17,946 nt of DNA. Origin: CAZEUZ01 sp964515805 (GTDB lineage Bacteria > Pseudomonadota > Gammaproteobacteria > Pseudomonadales > Cellvibrionaceae). The stretch lies in contig CAZEUZ010000049.1 in the NCBI GenBank assembly GCA_964515805.1, positions 1 to 17,946 of the forward strand, in the 5' to 3' direction. Made by a program: the position numbers and the translations under genes. Within the stretch, counting starts at the first letter, position 1. The number at the start of each line of letters is the position of its first letter. This document shows positions 6,959 to 14,551 of the stretch, one piece after another. The notes under the pieces were generated by a model. It searched no databases. It had not been told where the DNA came from and was given only the letters and a program-made list of their open reading frames with translations.

Positions 6959-8962
6959 ATGCCCTCTCGCAACCAAATTGCCAATGCGATTCGCGCACTA
7001 ACGATGGATGCCGTACAACGAGCCAACAGCGGACATCCTGGAGCCCCGATGGGCATGGCAGATATTGCCGAAGTACTGTGGAACGACTATCTTCAGCACA
7101 ATCCTGACAATCCTTCATGGCCAAACCGCGACCGTTTTGTACTATCTAACGGCCACGGTTCAATGTTGCTCTATTCACTACTGCACTTGACGGGCTATTC
7201 TGTCTCTATTGAAGACATTAAAAACTTTCGTCAGTTGGATTCGAATACGCCTGGGCACCCCGAATATGGATTTACCCCTGGAATTGAGACTACCACTGGC
7301 CCCTTAGGTCAAGGTATCGCTAATGCTGTTGGTATGGCGCTGGCGGAAAAAATACTGGCGGCTCAGTTCAATCGCCCTAATTACGATATAGTTAATCATT
7401 ACACCTATGCTTTCTTAGGCGACGGTTGCTTAATGGAAGGCATCTCGCACGAGGTGTGTTCGCTAGCAGGTACTTTAGGTTTAGGGAAGTTGATAGTTTT
7501 CTATGATGATAATGGTATTTCCATCGATGGCGACGTCACAGGTTGGTTTACTGATGATACGCCGAAGCGTTTTGAAGCCTATGGGTGGCAGGTAATATCC
7601 AATGTGGACGGCCACAATAGTCAGGCAATACAAAGAGCGATCGATTCTGCTCGTGCTAACACGAGTATTCCGACATTGATTTGCTGTAAAACAGTAATAG
7701 GTTTTGGTTCCCCCAATAAGCAAGGCAAAGCAAGTTGTCACGGTGCGGCATTGGGTGTAGAGGAAGTGGCATTTGCCCGTAAAACATTAGATTGGCCTTA
7801 TCCAGCCTTTGAAATACCCAACGATATTTATCGCCAATGGGACGCCAAATTAAAAGGGTCAGAGGCGGAATCATCCTGGCAAAACTTACTGGTCGCTTAT
7901 GGCGCCGAATATCCGGAGTTAGCGCTTGAATTTAAGCGAAGAGTGATAGAGAGAAAGTTACCCGATGGTTTCAGTGAACAGGCGCTCGCCTATGCTCACC
8001 AATGTCAGCGCGATATGGAAAAGACAGCCTCCCGTAAAGCATCGCAAAATTGCCTCAATGCTTTTGCACCATTGTTGCCAGAGCTTTTGGGTGGGTCTGC
8101 TGACCTTACAGGATCCAACTTAACTTTGTGGTCTGATTCAAAGGCGATCACTTTCGACAATACCGATGGTAATTACATTTACTATGGCGTGCGTGAATTT
8201 GGTATGAGCGCAGTGATGAATGGTATTGCCTTGCATGGTGGTTTTATTAGTTATGGCGCAACTTTTTTGATTTTTATGGAGTACGCGCGCAATGCTGTAA
8301 GAATGGCTGCATTAATGGATCAACAGAGCATTTTTGTCTACACCCATGATTCTATCGGCGTTGGTGAAGATGGTCCCACTCATCAACCAGTGGAACAACT
8401 CACTATTTTGCGTACTACTCCCAACTTGAATACTTGGCGGCCCTGTGATGGTGTAGAGTCGGCAATGGCTTGGAAGTCGGCATTAGAGTCAAGTAACAAA
8501 CCGACAGCACTGATTTTTTCACGCCAAACTTTGGCGCCACAACCGCGAACTTCTAAGCAGGTTGATGACATTGCCAGAGGAGGATACATTCTCAAAGATT
8601 GTCAGGGTACACCTGATTTAATCATTATTGCGACAGGTTCGGAAGTCGCTTTAGCTACTTCAGTTGCCGATACCTTAATCGAATCGAATGTGGCAGTGAG
8701 GGTTGTTTCCATGCCTTGTACAAATATTTTCAGTCAGCAAAGTGCTAGCTATCGTGAATCGGTCTTGCCTTCAGTTGTTCATGCTCGTATAGCTATTGAA
8801 GCTGGTCATGAAGATTACTGGTATAAGTTTGTCGGTACACAAGGTCGCGTAGTTGGCATGACGACTTTCGGTAAGTCTGCTCCGGGTGATGCAGTGATGG
8901 AATATTTCGGTTTTACGGTCGAGAATTTGTTGAAAGTAGCAAAGGATGTGTTGAAGATTTAG
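6959..8962 (+). CDS. tkt: Transketolase
   Basis: Transketolase moves two-carbon ketol units between sugar phosphates, using thiamine diphosphate and a divalent metal, linking the non-oxidative pentose phosphate pathway with glycolysis. The protein aligns end to end with E. coli TktA. Seen: SGHPGAP with H26, SNGHGSM with H66, the ThDP-binding GDG (GDGCLMEG, about 154-161), the catalytic Glu in YGVREFGMS (about 411), and THDSIGVGEDGPTHQP with the catalytic His (about 473). The start at 6959 gives MPSRNQIANAIRAL, matching the family, with AAGG ending 8 nt upstream. The in-frame ATG at 6953 is only 2 nt from that site, so I reject it. The gap/epd, pgk and fba genes that often follow tkt in gammaproteobacteria are absent. 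Its stop overlaps the convergent downstream gene by 4 bp. Confidence 0.97.
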   Translation: MPSRNQIANAIRALTMDAVQRANSGHPGAPMGMADIAEVLWNDYLQHNPDNPSWPNRDRFVLSNGHGSMLLYSLLHLTGYSVSIEDIKNFRQLDSNTPGHPEYGFTPGIETTTGPLGQGIANAVGMALAEKILAAQFNRPNYDIVNHYTYAFLGDGCLMEGISHEVCSLAGTLGLGKLIVFYDDNGISIDGDVTGWFTDDTPKRFEAYGWQVISNVDGHNSQAIQRAIDSARANTSIPTLICCKTVIGFGSPNKQGKASCHGAALGVEEVAFARKTLDWPYPAFEIPNDIYRQWDAKLKGSEAESSWQNLLVAYGAEYPELALEFKRRVIERKLPDGFSEQALAYAHQCQRDMEKTASRKASQNCLNAFAPLLPELLGGSADLTGSNLTLWSDSKAITFDNTDGNYIYYGVREFGMSAVMNGIALHGGFISYGATFLIFMEYARNAVRMAALMDQQSIFVYTHDSIGVGEDGPTHQPVEQLTILRTTPNLNTWRPCDGVESAMAWKSALESSNKPTALIFSRQTLAPQPRTSKQVDDIARGGYILKDCQGTPDLIIIATGSEVALATSVADTLIESNVAVRVVSMPCTNIFSQQSASYRESVLPSVVHARIAIEAGHEDYWYKFVGTQGRVVGMTTFGKSAPGDAVMEYFGFTVENLLKVAKDVLKI

Positions 8963-9399
8963 TGCCGAGACAGCTCGGACCGCAATTTGCGAAGTTTAAA
9001 GAGTCTTATCAGCATTATCGTTAGGCCGATTATGAAAATAAGTCCAAAAATCTTAGCTAAGTAAATGAAGAAGTCTGCTTCGGGGTCGGTACCTGTGTCA
9101 TAAGATAGCAAATAATGCGGCCATGTGCTTAGCTCTCGCTCAAATAGCGTTTGTTTGGAAGATTCGTTGTCAATCTCTATTGCTTGGCTATCTATAGATA
9201 AAAATTTCAAAACATCATTGCTAATGCTTCCATTTTCAATGTCAAAGGTGCCTTTTTCATCAGTGATGGTTTCATTTTCCTTGATATCATCTCGGCTACT
9301 ATTTTCTTGCCAATCTGCCGGTGTCGATGCTGAAAATCCCGGAGTTGCTAGTAGATAAATAAGAAATGCAGCAAATAATTTTTGGGTCAAGCTGCGCAT
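8959..9399 (-). CDS. Hypothetical protein with signal peptide and C-terminal membrane anchor
   Basis: I do not recognise this 146-residue protein. The start at 9399 is chosen because GAGGGG lies 7 nt upstream, and because it places a classic signal peptide at the N-terminus: basic start (MRSLTQK), hydrophobic core, and a likely cleavage after GFSA (about residue 24). A longer frame from 9438 would bury the signal. Residues about 25-108 are acidic, with many D, E, S and N, and no clear domain. Residues about 111-132 form a membrane helix, followed by a basic tail (RLFKLRKLRSELSRH). The predicted topology is a small periplasmic domain anchored by its C-terminus in the inner membrane. It lies 65 bp downstream of tag on the same strand. 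TATAAT at 9451-9446 on the minus strand could be its own -10, but no -35 is evident. Confidence 0.72.
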   Translation of the reverse strand: MRSLTQKLFAAFLIYLLATPGFSASTPADWQENSSRDDIKENETITDEKGTFDIENGSISNDVLKFLSIDSQAIEIDNESSKQTLFERELSTWPHYLLSYDTGTDPEADFFIYLAKIFGLIFIIGLTIMLIRLFKLRKLRSELSRH

Positions 9400-9464
9400 T
9401 CTACGTCCCCTCACTTTTACTTTTGATAAAAAAACCACGGCGCATATTATATAAAATAGCGCGG

Positions 9465-10079
9465 TTACCGCCTATTACGATATGCGCCAAATGAACTCAA
9501 CGTCTCTCTGCACTCCCTATGGCGAAAGCAGCTGGTAAGATGATCATTGACCATGCCGGTCGCCTGCATAAAAGCGTAGCATATGGTCGAGCCGACAAAA
9601 GTAAAGCCATTCTTTTTTAATGCCTTACTCATCACATCAGATTCTTTGGACATTGCTGGCACTTTTTCCATAATTGGCCAGTTATTCTGAATCGGCCTGC
9701 CATCGACAAATTGCCAGATATAATCGCTGAAATGTTGGCCACTCTCTAGGATGGTAAGATAGGCGCGGGCATTTTTTATCGCGCTTTCAACTTTGAGACG
9801 ATTGCGAACGATACTGGAATCATTAAGCAATTGAGCAATTTTTGGGTCGTCGTAACGCGCAATTTTCTCGGGTTGAAAGTTGTCGAAGGCACGACGGTAG
9901 CCTTCCCGTTTGCGCAAAATGGTTAACCAAGAAAGTCCTGCCTGAGCGCCTTCTAATAGCAAAAATTCAAATAGCGCTCGATCCTCGTACAGAGGCATAC
10001 CCCATTCATTATGATGATAATCTCGATAAAGCGGATCTTTACCGAACCAAGGGCAGGCGTTAGCGCCGCCAGCAGTCAT
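9465..10079 (-). CDS. tag: DNA-3-methyladenine glycosylase I
   Basis: Tag removes 3-methyladenine from alkylated DNA as the first step of base excision repair. It is a helix-hairpin-helix-superfamily glycosylase with a structural zinc. The 204 residues align with E. coli Tag (187), with about five extra residues at the N-terminus and a longer C-terminal tail. Seen: zinc ligands C9 and H22 (YHHNEWG) with the C-terminal pair His...Cys in NDHLTSC; E43 in LEGAQAGLSW, aligning with the key base-recognition Glu38 of E. coli; and the SKALKKNGFTFVGSTICYAFMQATG block of the C-terminal half. GAGG ends 9 nt before the ATG. TATAAT on the minus strand (10127-10122) may be its -10; no convincing -35 is seen. 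It is divergent from the HD-GYP gene and precedes a small hypothetical gene on the same strand. Confidence 0.95.
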   Translation of the reverse strand: MTAGGANACPWFGKDPLYRDYHHNEWGMPLYEDRALFEFLLLEGAQAGLSWLTILRKREGYRRAFDNFQPEKIARYDDPKIAQLLNDSSIVRNRLKVESAIKNARAYLTILESGQHFSDYIWQFVDGRPIQNNWPIMEKVPAMSKESDVMSKALKKNGFTFVGSTICYAFMQATGMVNDHLTSCFRHRECRETLSSFGAYRNRR

Positions 10080-10271
10080 GTAGTCGTCCTCAAGTTATTT
10101 TTTTACTGAGTTGCCCTTAAAATTATAAGCAAATTTCTACAATGATACGTAAAATAGTCTTTGACACGATCAACTAGCTCACATTAAGTGACAGTATATT
10201 ACCTTGATGAAGTTATATCGAATAAATCAACCCGATCAAATGCCCGAACAATTAAAAACCACAGACAACTA

Positions 10272-11522
10272 ATGACTAAACATTCTGACCAAAGTACTAC
10301 GACGGAAAATTCCAAAACCAAAAAGATACATGTCTCTGGCTTACAAGTTGGTATGTATGTTGCAAAACTTGATGTGGATTGGCTGCAGACACCCTTTCTC
10401 TACCAGGGGTTTTTTATTGAAAGCATTGAGGATATTGAGCAACTAGAAAAATACTGTCAGTACGTATGGGTCGACCATACAAAGGATCAACAATCACGTC
10501 ACCAGTGTCACATCCCAAACAAATCAACACTTTCAAAGACAAAGAAAAATTATGTTAATAAGGCACCAATGCCGCAGGAATACAGTCGGTCTTATAATGC
10601 ATTTACTGCAAATCGTCAAAAAATTAAAGCGCTTTTAGAAGAAGCGACTCTCGGTAATGCCATAGATACTGACAGTGCTAAGGAAACAGTGCAGCACTGT
10701 TTGAACAGTGTGCTACGCAATCCCAATGCTATGCTCTGGATGAGCAAAATTCGTGGTGCCGATGAATATACCTCGGAACACTGCCTGAATGTCTGTATTT
10801 TGGCGATTGCTTTTGGTCGTCATCTTGGCAAAAGTGAAGATGAATTGGAGGAGTTAGGTTTATGTGGCTTACTGCACGATGTAGGTAAAATGCGAGTGCC
10901 TAATCAAATACTGCACAAACCTGCGAAGTTGACACCCAAGGAATGGAAAATCATGAAGGCGCACACGGTGCATGGTCGAAACCTGTTGATGAGTTCAGAA
11001 AATATAGGGCAGACGGTGGAAGTTGCCTACAGCCATCACGAGCGTGTTGATGGCAAAGGTTATCCGCGAGGCTTGGAGGCTCATCAAATCTCTGAATATG
11101 CAAAGATAATTGCTATCGTCGATGCCTACGATGCAATGACTGCCGAACGTTGCTACTCGAAGGCCATTAAACCTTCGATCGCGATTAGGCACATCTATAA
11201 CGACCGCGGCACTCATTTCGACGAGACATTGGCCTTACAATTTATCAAGGCTATCGGACTCTATCCACCGGGTTGTATCGTCGAGTTAGTCAACGGTAGT
11301 GTCGGCATTGTGTTGGAACGGCATTCGCGTTTTCAACACCTGCCGCGTGTTCTATTGGTATTAGACCAAGACAGAAAAATCGTAGAAAACAGAATAATCG
11401 ATCTCAGTTTGATCGAACAGGGAGAACTTGATCGCTCGCTACTGATTAAAAAAGACTATCCCGATGGAGAATTTGATATTCAGGTTAGAGATTTTCAAGA
11501 TTTTATCTTGGCTATTGCATAG
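10272..11522 (+). CDS. HD-GYP cyclic-di-GMP phosphodiesterase with N-terminal DUF3391
   Basis: HD-GYP proteins hydrolyse cyclic di-GMP, lowering it and so favouring motility over biofilm. From the ATG at 10272 the protein has 416 residues. Residues about 15-130 resemble DUF3391, often seen in front of this domain. The HD-GYP domain spans about 165-345: HCLNV (H170), LLHDVGK (H202, D203, K206), KAHTVHG (H231), SHHERVDGKGYPRG (H255, H256, GYP 263-265) and VDAYDAMT (D284). The metal and GYP motifs look complete, so activity is likely. There is no receiver or membrane segment; it looks soluble. The frame extends to a GTG at 10188, but the extra 28 residues fall before the family-like start; neither start has a good Shine-Dalgarno. 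TTGACA at 10161-10166 lacks a matching -10. The esterase gene starts 1 nt after its stop. Confidence 0.9.
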   Translation: MTKHSDQSTTTENSKTKKIHVSGLQVGMYVAKLDVDWLQTPFLYQGFFIESIEDIEQLEKYCQYVWVDHTKDQQSRHQCHIPNKSTLSKTKKNYVNKAPMPQEYSRSYNAFTANRQKIKALLEEATLGNAIDTDSAKETVQHCLNSVLRNPNAMLWMSKIRGADEYTSEHCLNVCILAIAFGRHLGKSEDELEELGLCGLLHDVGKMRVPNQILHKPAKLTPKEWKIMKAHTVHGRNLLMSSENIGQTVEVAYSHHERVDGKGYPRGLEAHQISEYAKIIAIVDAYDAMTAERCYSKAIKPSIAIRHIYNDRGTHFDETLALQFIKAIGLYPPGCIVELVNGSVGIVLERHSRFQHLPRVLLVLDQDRKIVENRIIDLSLIEQGELDRSLLIKKDYPDGEFDIQVRDFQDFILAIA

Positions 11523-11523
11523 G

Positions 11524-12315
11524 ATGGAATTACAGGTTGACAAACCCACTCTAAACTACCGTCAATTCGGCGAATCAGGTCCGCCATTGGTGGCTATTCA
11601 TGGCCTTTTTGGTTCTTTAGAAAATTTGGGCATGATTACCCGAAAGCTCGCCACTGATTATCAAGTGTATGCCATCGATCTGCCCAACCACGGTGATTCA
11701 TTACATATCCATGATATGACAATGGCTTCTATGGCTAAATTAGTCAGCCAATGGATGGATGCCGTAGGTATTGATAATGCGCATTTTCTCGGTCATTCAC
11801 TGGGTGGTAAGGTATCTATGGAAACATCACTCATGTTTCCAAACAAGGTGAACTCTCTAATTATCGCCGATATTGCTCCCGTCAGTTATTACTCTCGTCA
11901 CAACCATATTTTCAAAGCCTTGCGGTTGGTAGATTTGGTTACTGTGAAAAGTCGAAATCAAGCGGATCAACAGATGCAGGCTTATGTTACCGATGCTTCT
12001 GTTCGCGGTTTTTTGCTGAAAAATTTAGTTAAAGTGAATGATGTTTGGCAGTGGCGAATAAATTTGGATGGTATCGAAGCCAATTATTCACACCTTTTGT
12101 CAGAAAACTGTAGTGATCAATTGCCTTACCAAAGGCCGGTATTGTTTATAAAAGGAGAAAAATCAGATTATTTGATACCTGAATACCAGGGGCAAATTCT
12201 CAAACGTTTCCCCAACGCTGCTTTCAAAGAAATGCAAAACACGGGTCATTGGCTGCACGCTGAGAAACCTGATATGTTTACCCGAATAGTCAAGCGTTTC
12301 TTAGCGTCCGTCTAG
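11524..12315 (+). CDS. ybfF: Alpha/beta-hydrolase, YbfF-type esterase
   Basis: YbfF of E. coli is an esterase active on short acyl esters, including acyl-CoA thioesters in vitro; the physiological substrate is unclear. This 263-residue protein aligns along its length with YbfF: IHGLFGSLENLG (25-36, oxyanion region), DLPNHGDS (52-59), the nucleophile elbow GHSLGG with S92, IADIAPVSY, and the catalytic His in NTGHWLHAEKP (H242). I did not assign the acidic residue. ATG 11524 begins 1 nt after the HD-GYP stop (TAG 11520-11522). There is only AGG immediately before it, so translation is probably coupled to the upstream gene. A longer in-frame ATG at 11464 lies inside the HD-GYP gene and adds residues not typical of the family. 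seqA, which is next to ybfF in E. coli, is not present here. Confidence 0.88.
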   Translation: MELQVDKPTLNYRQFGESGPPLVAIHGLFGSLENLGMITRKLATDYQVYAIDLPNHGDSLHIHDMTMASMAKLVSQWMDAVGIDNAHFLGHSLGGKVSMETSLMFPNKVNSLIIADIAPVSYYSRHNHIFKALRLVDLVTVKSRNQADQQMQAYVTDASVRGFLLKNLVKVNDVWQWRINLDGIEANYSHLLSENCSDQLPYQRPVLFIKGEKSDYLIPEYQGQILKRFPNAAFKEMQNTGHWLHAEKPDMFTRIVKRFLASV

Positions 12316-12362
12316 AATTTCTTCATCAACTGTATCTTAATTGAGAGCAATGCTCACAGAGC

Positions 12363-12400
12363 CCCAGACGAAATGTTTGCTTCCATGACTTGGGTTTTTT
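12363..12400 (+). terminator. Weak terminator candidate between convergent genes
   Basis: CCCAG (12363-12367) can pair with TTGGG (12390-12394, one G-U pair), followed by six T (12395-12400). The stem is only 5 bp with a 22-nt loop, so this is doubtful. It sits where the esterase gene and the minus-strand porin gene converge, where a terminator is expected. Confidence 0.3.
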
Positions 12401-12409
12401 CCCGGTAGG

Positions 12410-13456
12410 TTAAAACTCTGCTGCTAATTGAATGACAATACTGTCAGTGAATTCGCCCGTACCTCCATCGGTGGTAGCGTAATCTTCATCTCTTACCAAT
12501 TCCATACCTAAATTCAAACCACCGAGTACTTCTGTTATCAGACCCAGACTAAAGCGTTCCTCTGGCAGTGCTAAAAATAGCGCTTCGTCGGTTTTATGGT
12601 AGGCGGCGGCATAGGTAAACGCCCCCATTGCGTAAGCGATCTCAACATGCGTTGCGGTAGGTTCAGAATTATTGCCATCTACGGCAAATTTATCTAAGGC
12701 TCTCAGGTGTTCTACAAAAAATTGCACTGATTCGATAGTGAATTTGCTGTAGACACTGGTGCCGTCGACAACATCTTCACCTGAGCCAAGGCCATAGTCA
12801 CCTTCTTGTAGGCTATCGGAATCAGCTAGATTAGAGATGTAATCAATTCCCACGGTAACTTGATCGTCGGTAAACACAATTCTTGTGCCAAAATTGGTCA
12901 ACTGGTCGCGATCATCCTCATCCTGGTCACCGTTAAATACGTAAAAAGCACCAGTGAATTGCCCGTTTTCATAATTGGCCACAAGTGTTGTTTCTCGCGC
13001 TTCGCCAAGCTCTAATGTCAGAGGGTCATTTATCAGGGTTGTTGAATAATTACCAAAGGGTAAATAATCTTGGCCAAGGGTGAATGATAATCCGTTGTTG
13101 CTATTAATGTAGGAGAGTGTGGCCACGTCCACTTCTAAGTCAGTGTCATCTTCTTCATACAGCAGAGCCAGTGTCATAGAGAGATTTTCTGTAAGAATGG
13201 CTTCAATGCCTAATGCTGCAGTGGCTACAACGAGATCTGATGAAGAATCTCCTGAATCTGGGTTTGTGTAATCGGCCTGTATCTCAATAAGTCCACTGAA
13301 ACTGAGTGTGTCGTACCATGATTCGTTTGTGGATGCTATTTTTGATTCCAGTTCTGTGATTCGTTGCTCAAGTTTTGTGTAGTCATCAGCGTTTGCCAAT
13401 GGATTTGTTATTGCTGCAACGATAACTAAGTATCGAATGATTGAGTGATATTCCAT
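12410..13456 (-). CDS. Outer membrane porin, LbtU-like siderophore porin family
   Basis: This 348-residue protein has the shape of an LbtU-family porin; LbtU is the outer membrane receptor for legiobactin uptake in Legionella and does not need the usual TonB-dependent receptor fold. Seen: a signal peptide with likely cleavage after PLANA (about 23), a short coiled coil (LEQRITELESKIAS, about 29-42), then alternating beta strands rich in aromatic and acidic residues up to a C-terminal AAEF, the terminal Phe typical of beta barrels. LGQDYLPFGNYSTTLINDPLTLELGE is the kind of loop found in this family. It is strongly acidic (many DxD and DED turns), as in many marine outer membrane proteins. GAGG lies 5 nt before the ATG. 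No TonB box, iron box or siderophore gene is evident, so the substrate is unknown. A generic porin is the alternative. Confidence 0.75.
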   Translation of the reverse strand: MEYHSIIRYLVIVAAITNPLANADDYTKLEQRITELESKIASTNESWYDTLSFSGLIEIQADYTNPDSGDSSSDLVVATAALGIEAILTENLSMTLALLYEEDDTDLEVDVATLSYINSNNGLSFTLGQDYLPFGNYSTTLINDPLTLELGEARETTLVANYENGQFTGAFYVFNGDQDEDDRDQLTNFGTRIVFTDDQVTVGIDYISNLADSDSLQEGDYGLGSGEDVVDGTSVYSKFTIESVQFFVEHLRALDKFAVDGNNSEPTATHVEIAYAMGAFTYAAAYHKTDEALFLALPEERFSLGLITEVLGGLNLGMELVRDEDYATTDGGTGEFTDSIVIQLAAEF

Positions 13457-13486
13457 AATGTCCTCGATTTTTTATGGTTAACTAAT

Positions 13487-13515
13487 ATTGTAGTCACCTA
13501 TACATGGTTTGTTCA
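13487..13515 (-). promoter_or_regulatory. Candidate promoter of the LbtU-like porin gene
   Basis: On the minus strand TGAACA (13515-13510, 4 of 6 to TTGACA) is followed after 17 bp by TACAAT (13492-13487, 5 of 6 to TATAAT). The start would be near 13480, giving a 5' leader of about 24 nt. It would let the porin be expressed separately from uspE, whose stop lies just upstream at 13530. Confidence 0.42.
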
Positions 13516-13529
13516 TTTACCATCAAGTT

Positions 13530-14462
13530 TTATTGAATAATTGATTTAAATCCATTCGGTTTCAGTGTAATCACCGATGAATCGATTGACTGCAAAATGG
13601 TCTCCGCAGTATTGCCTATTAATAGGCCGGGAATGCCGCTGCGAGCCACTGTGCCCATGACGACAATGTCAATGGCTTGCTCGCGCGCGAAGGCAGGTAT
13701 ATGTTCAATAGGATCACCTTTAATTAGATGGGCGTGAATATCAAAACCTGGGTATTTGTCTGTCAGCGCCTGCTGGAGATTTCGGTTGGCTTGTTGTTCT
13801 TCTGTTAATAGGTTCGCTAGTTGATCGTCTGAAATTCTTAGGAAAGCACTGTGACGCAAACTGTTTTCTCCATACAGAGACCAGCATGATAAGACATGCA
13901 ACTCATTGTTTTTCCACTTCGATAAAGAAGTCGCTAAATCCATGATTAGTGCGTTTAATGTTTTTCCTTCTTGATTTCCTTCTAGGCTCAGATCAATGGC
14001 CGCTAATACTTTTTTTGGTTCAATATGACGCTTTGGTTTAAGCAACCACACAGGTTGAGGGCATTTTCGCATCAAATGAAAATCTCTGCTGTCAAAACTA
14101 CCGTTTTGCTCATTGGCGATTTTAATCAGTAGATCATGTTCCCCCAATACAACCTGACGCACAATTTCAATAAAGTCTTTGCCTACTACTACCTTAGTGT
14201 GGATATCTAAATGTTCACCCGAATGCTCGGCAATCTTGACGAGATTTTTCTCCCTTTCGGAGACTAGCATCGCCGTAAGCTCTTCTTTCTTAAAAATACC
14301 TTTATAGTGTGAAATGAGAGAAGCGGGCGGGTTAACCACACTCAGCAGTGTCAACCGTCCATTGTTTTTTCTAATCAGTTCAAGGCCTTCATTAAAAGCT
14401 AAATTGTCTGTTTCAGAGCTATTGTCGTTAACAACGATTAAGATATTTTTAAAGCGTTCCAT
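13530..14462 (-). CDS. uspE: Tandem-domain universal stress protein, UspE-like
   Basis: UspE of E. coli (316 residues) has two Usp domains and contributes to stress resistance and cell aggregation or motility control. This 310-residue protein has the same layout: domain 1 about 1-145 (KNILIVV start) and domain 2 about 148-302 (KKVLAAIDLS start). Only domain 2 carries a good nucleotide-loop motif, VVMGTVARSGIPGLLIGNTAE (268-287), fitting the G-2x-G-9x-G(S/T)-type ATP-binding pattern. Domain 1 ends with a degenerate version (LIKIANEQNG), as in UspE, so it probably does not bind ATP. AGGA is found about 10 nt before the ATG. It lies between mak and the porin on the same strand. An 8-bp inverted repeat sits about 30-55 bp upstream of its start and may affect its expression. 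fnr, next to uspE in E. coli, is not present here. Confidence 0.88.
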   Translation of the reverse strand: MERFKNILIVVNDNSSETDNLAFNEGLELIRKNNGRLTLLSVVNPPASLISHYKGIFKKEELTAMLVSEREKNLVKIAEHSGEHLDIHTKVVVGKDFIEIVRQVVLGEHDLLIKIANEQNGSFDSRDFHLMRKCPQPVWLLKPKRHIEPKKVLAAIDLSLEGNQEGKTLNALIMDLATSLSKWKNNELHVLSCWSLYGENSLRHSAFLRISDDQLANLLTEEQQANRNLQQALTDKYPGFDIHAHLIKGDPIEHIPAFAREQAIDIVVMGTVARSGIPGLLIGNTAETILQSIDSSVITLKPNGFKSIIQ

Positions 14463-14490
14463 TGTCTCTGTTCCTATTTACTAACTGATA

Positions 14491-14516
14491 CCTTTCCACA
14501 ATAGTGTATGGAAAGG
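14491..14516. repeat. Perfect 8-bp inverted repeat upstream of uspE
   Basis: CCTTTCCA (14491-14498) and TGGAAAGG (14509-14516) are perfect inverted arms with a 10-nt spacer (CAATAGTGTA). They lie between the mak stop (14552) and the uspE start (14462). On the minus strand no T-run follows, which argues against a simple terminator. It fits a regulator operator or a leader hairpin for uspE. Confidence 0.55.
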
Positions 14517-14551
14517 CAATGATATAATGCGGGATATTAAGAGGCGACGAA

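Noticed and set aside
10161..10217. TTGACA and GTGACA as -35 elements for the HD-GYP gene
   Set aside because: Neither has a TATAAT-like hexamer at 16-18 bp spacing, so I do not list a promoter.
10188..10271. Upstream GTG start for the HD-GYP gene, adding 28 residues
   Set aside because: The extension has no Shine-Dalgarno and low-complexity polar sequence, and the ATG at 10272 starts closer to the conserved N-terminal domain. Not fully excluded.
12339..12356. Palindrome GAGCAATGCTC as a terminator for the porin gene
   Set aside because: The stem is 4 bp with a mismatch beyond it and no T-run on the minus strand, so it is too weak to call.
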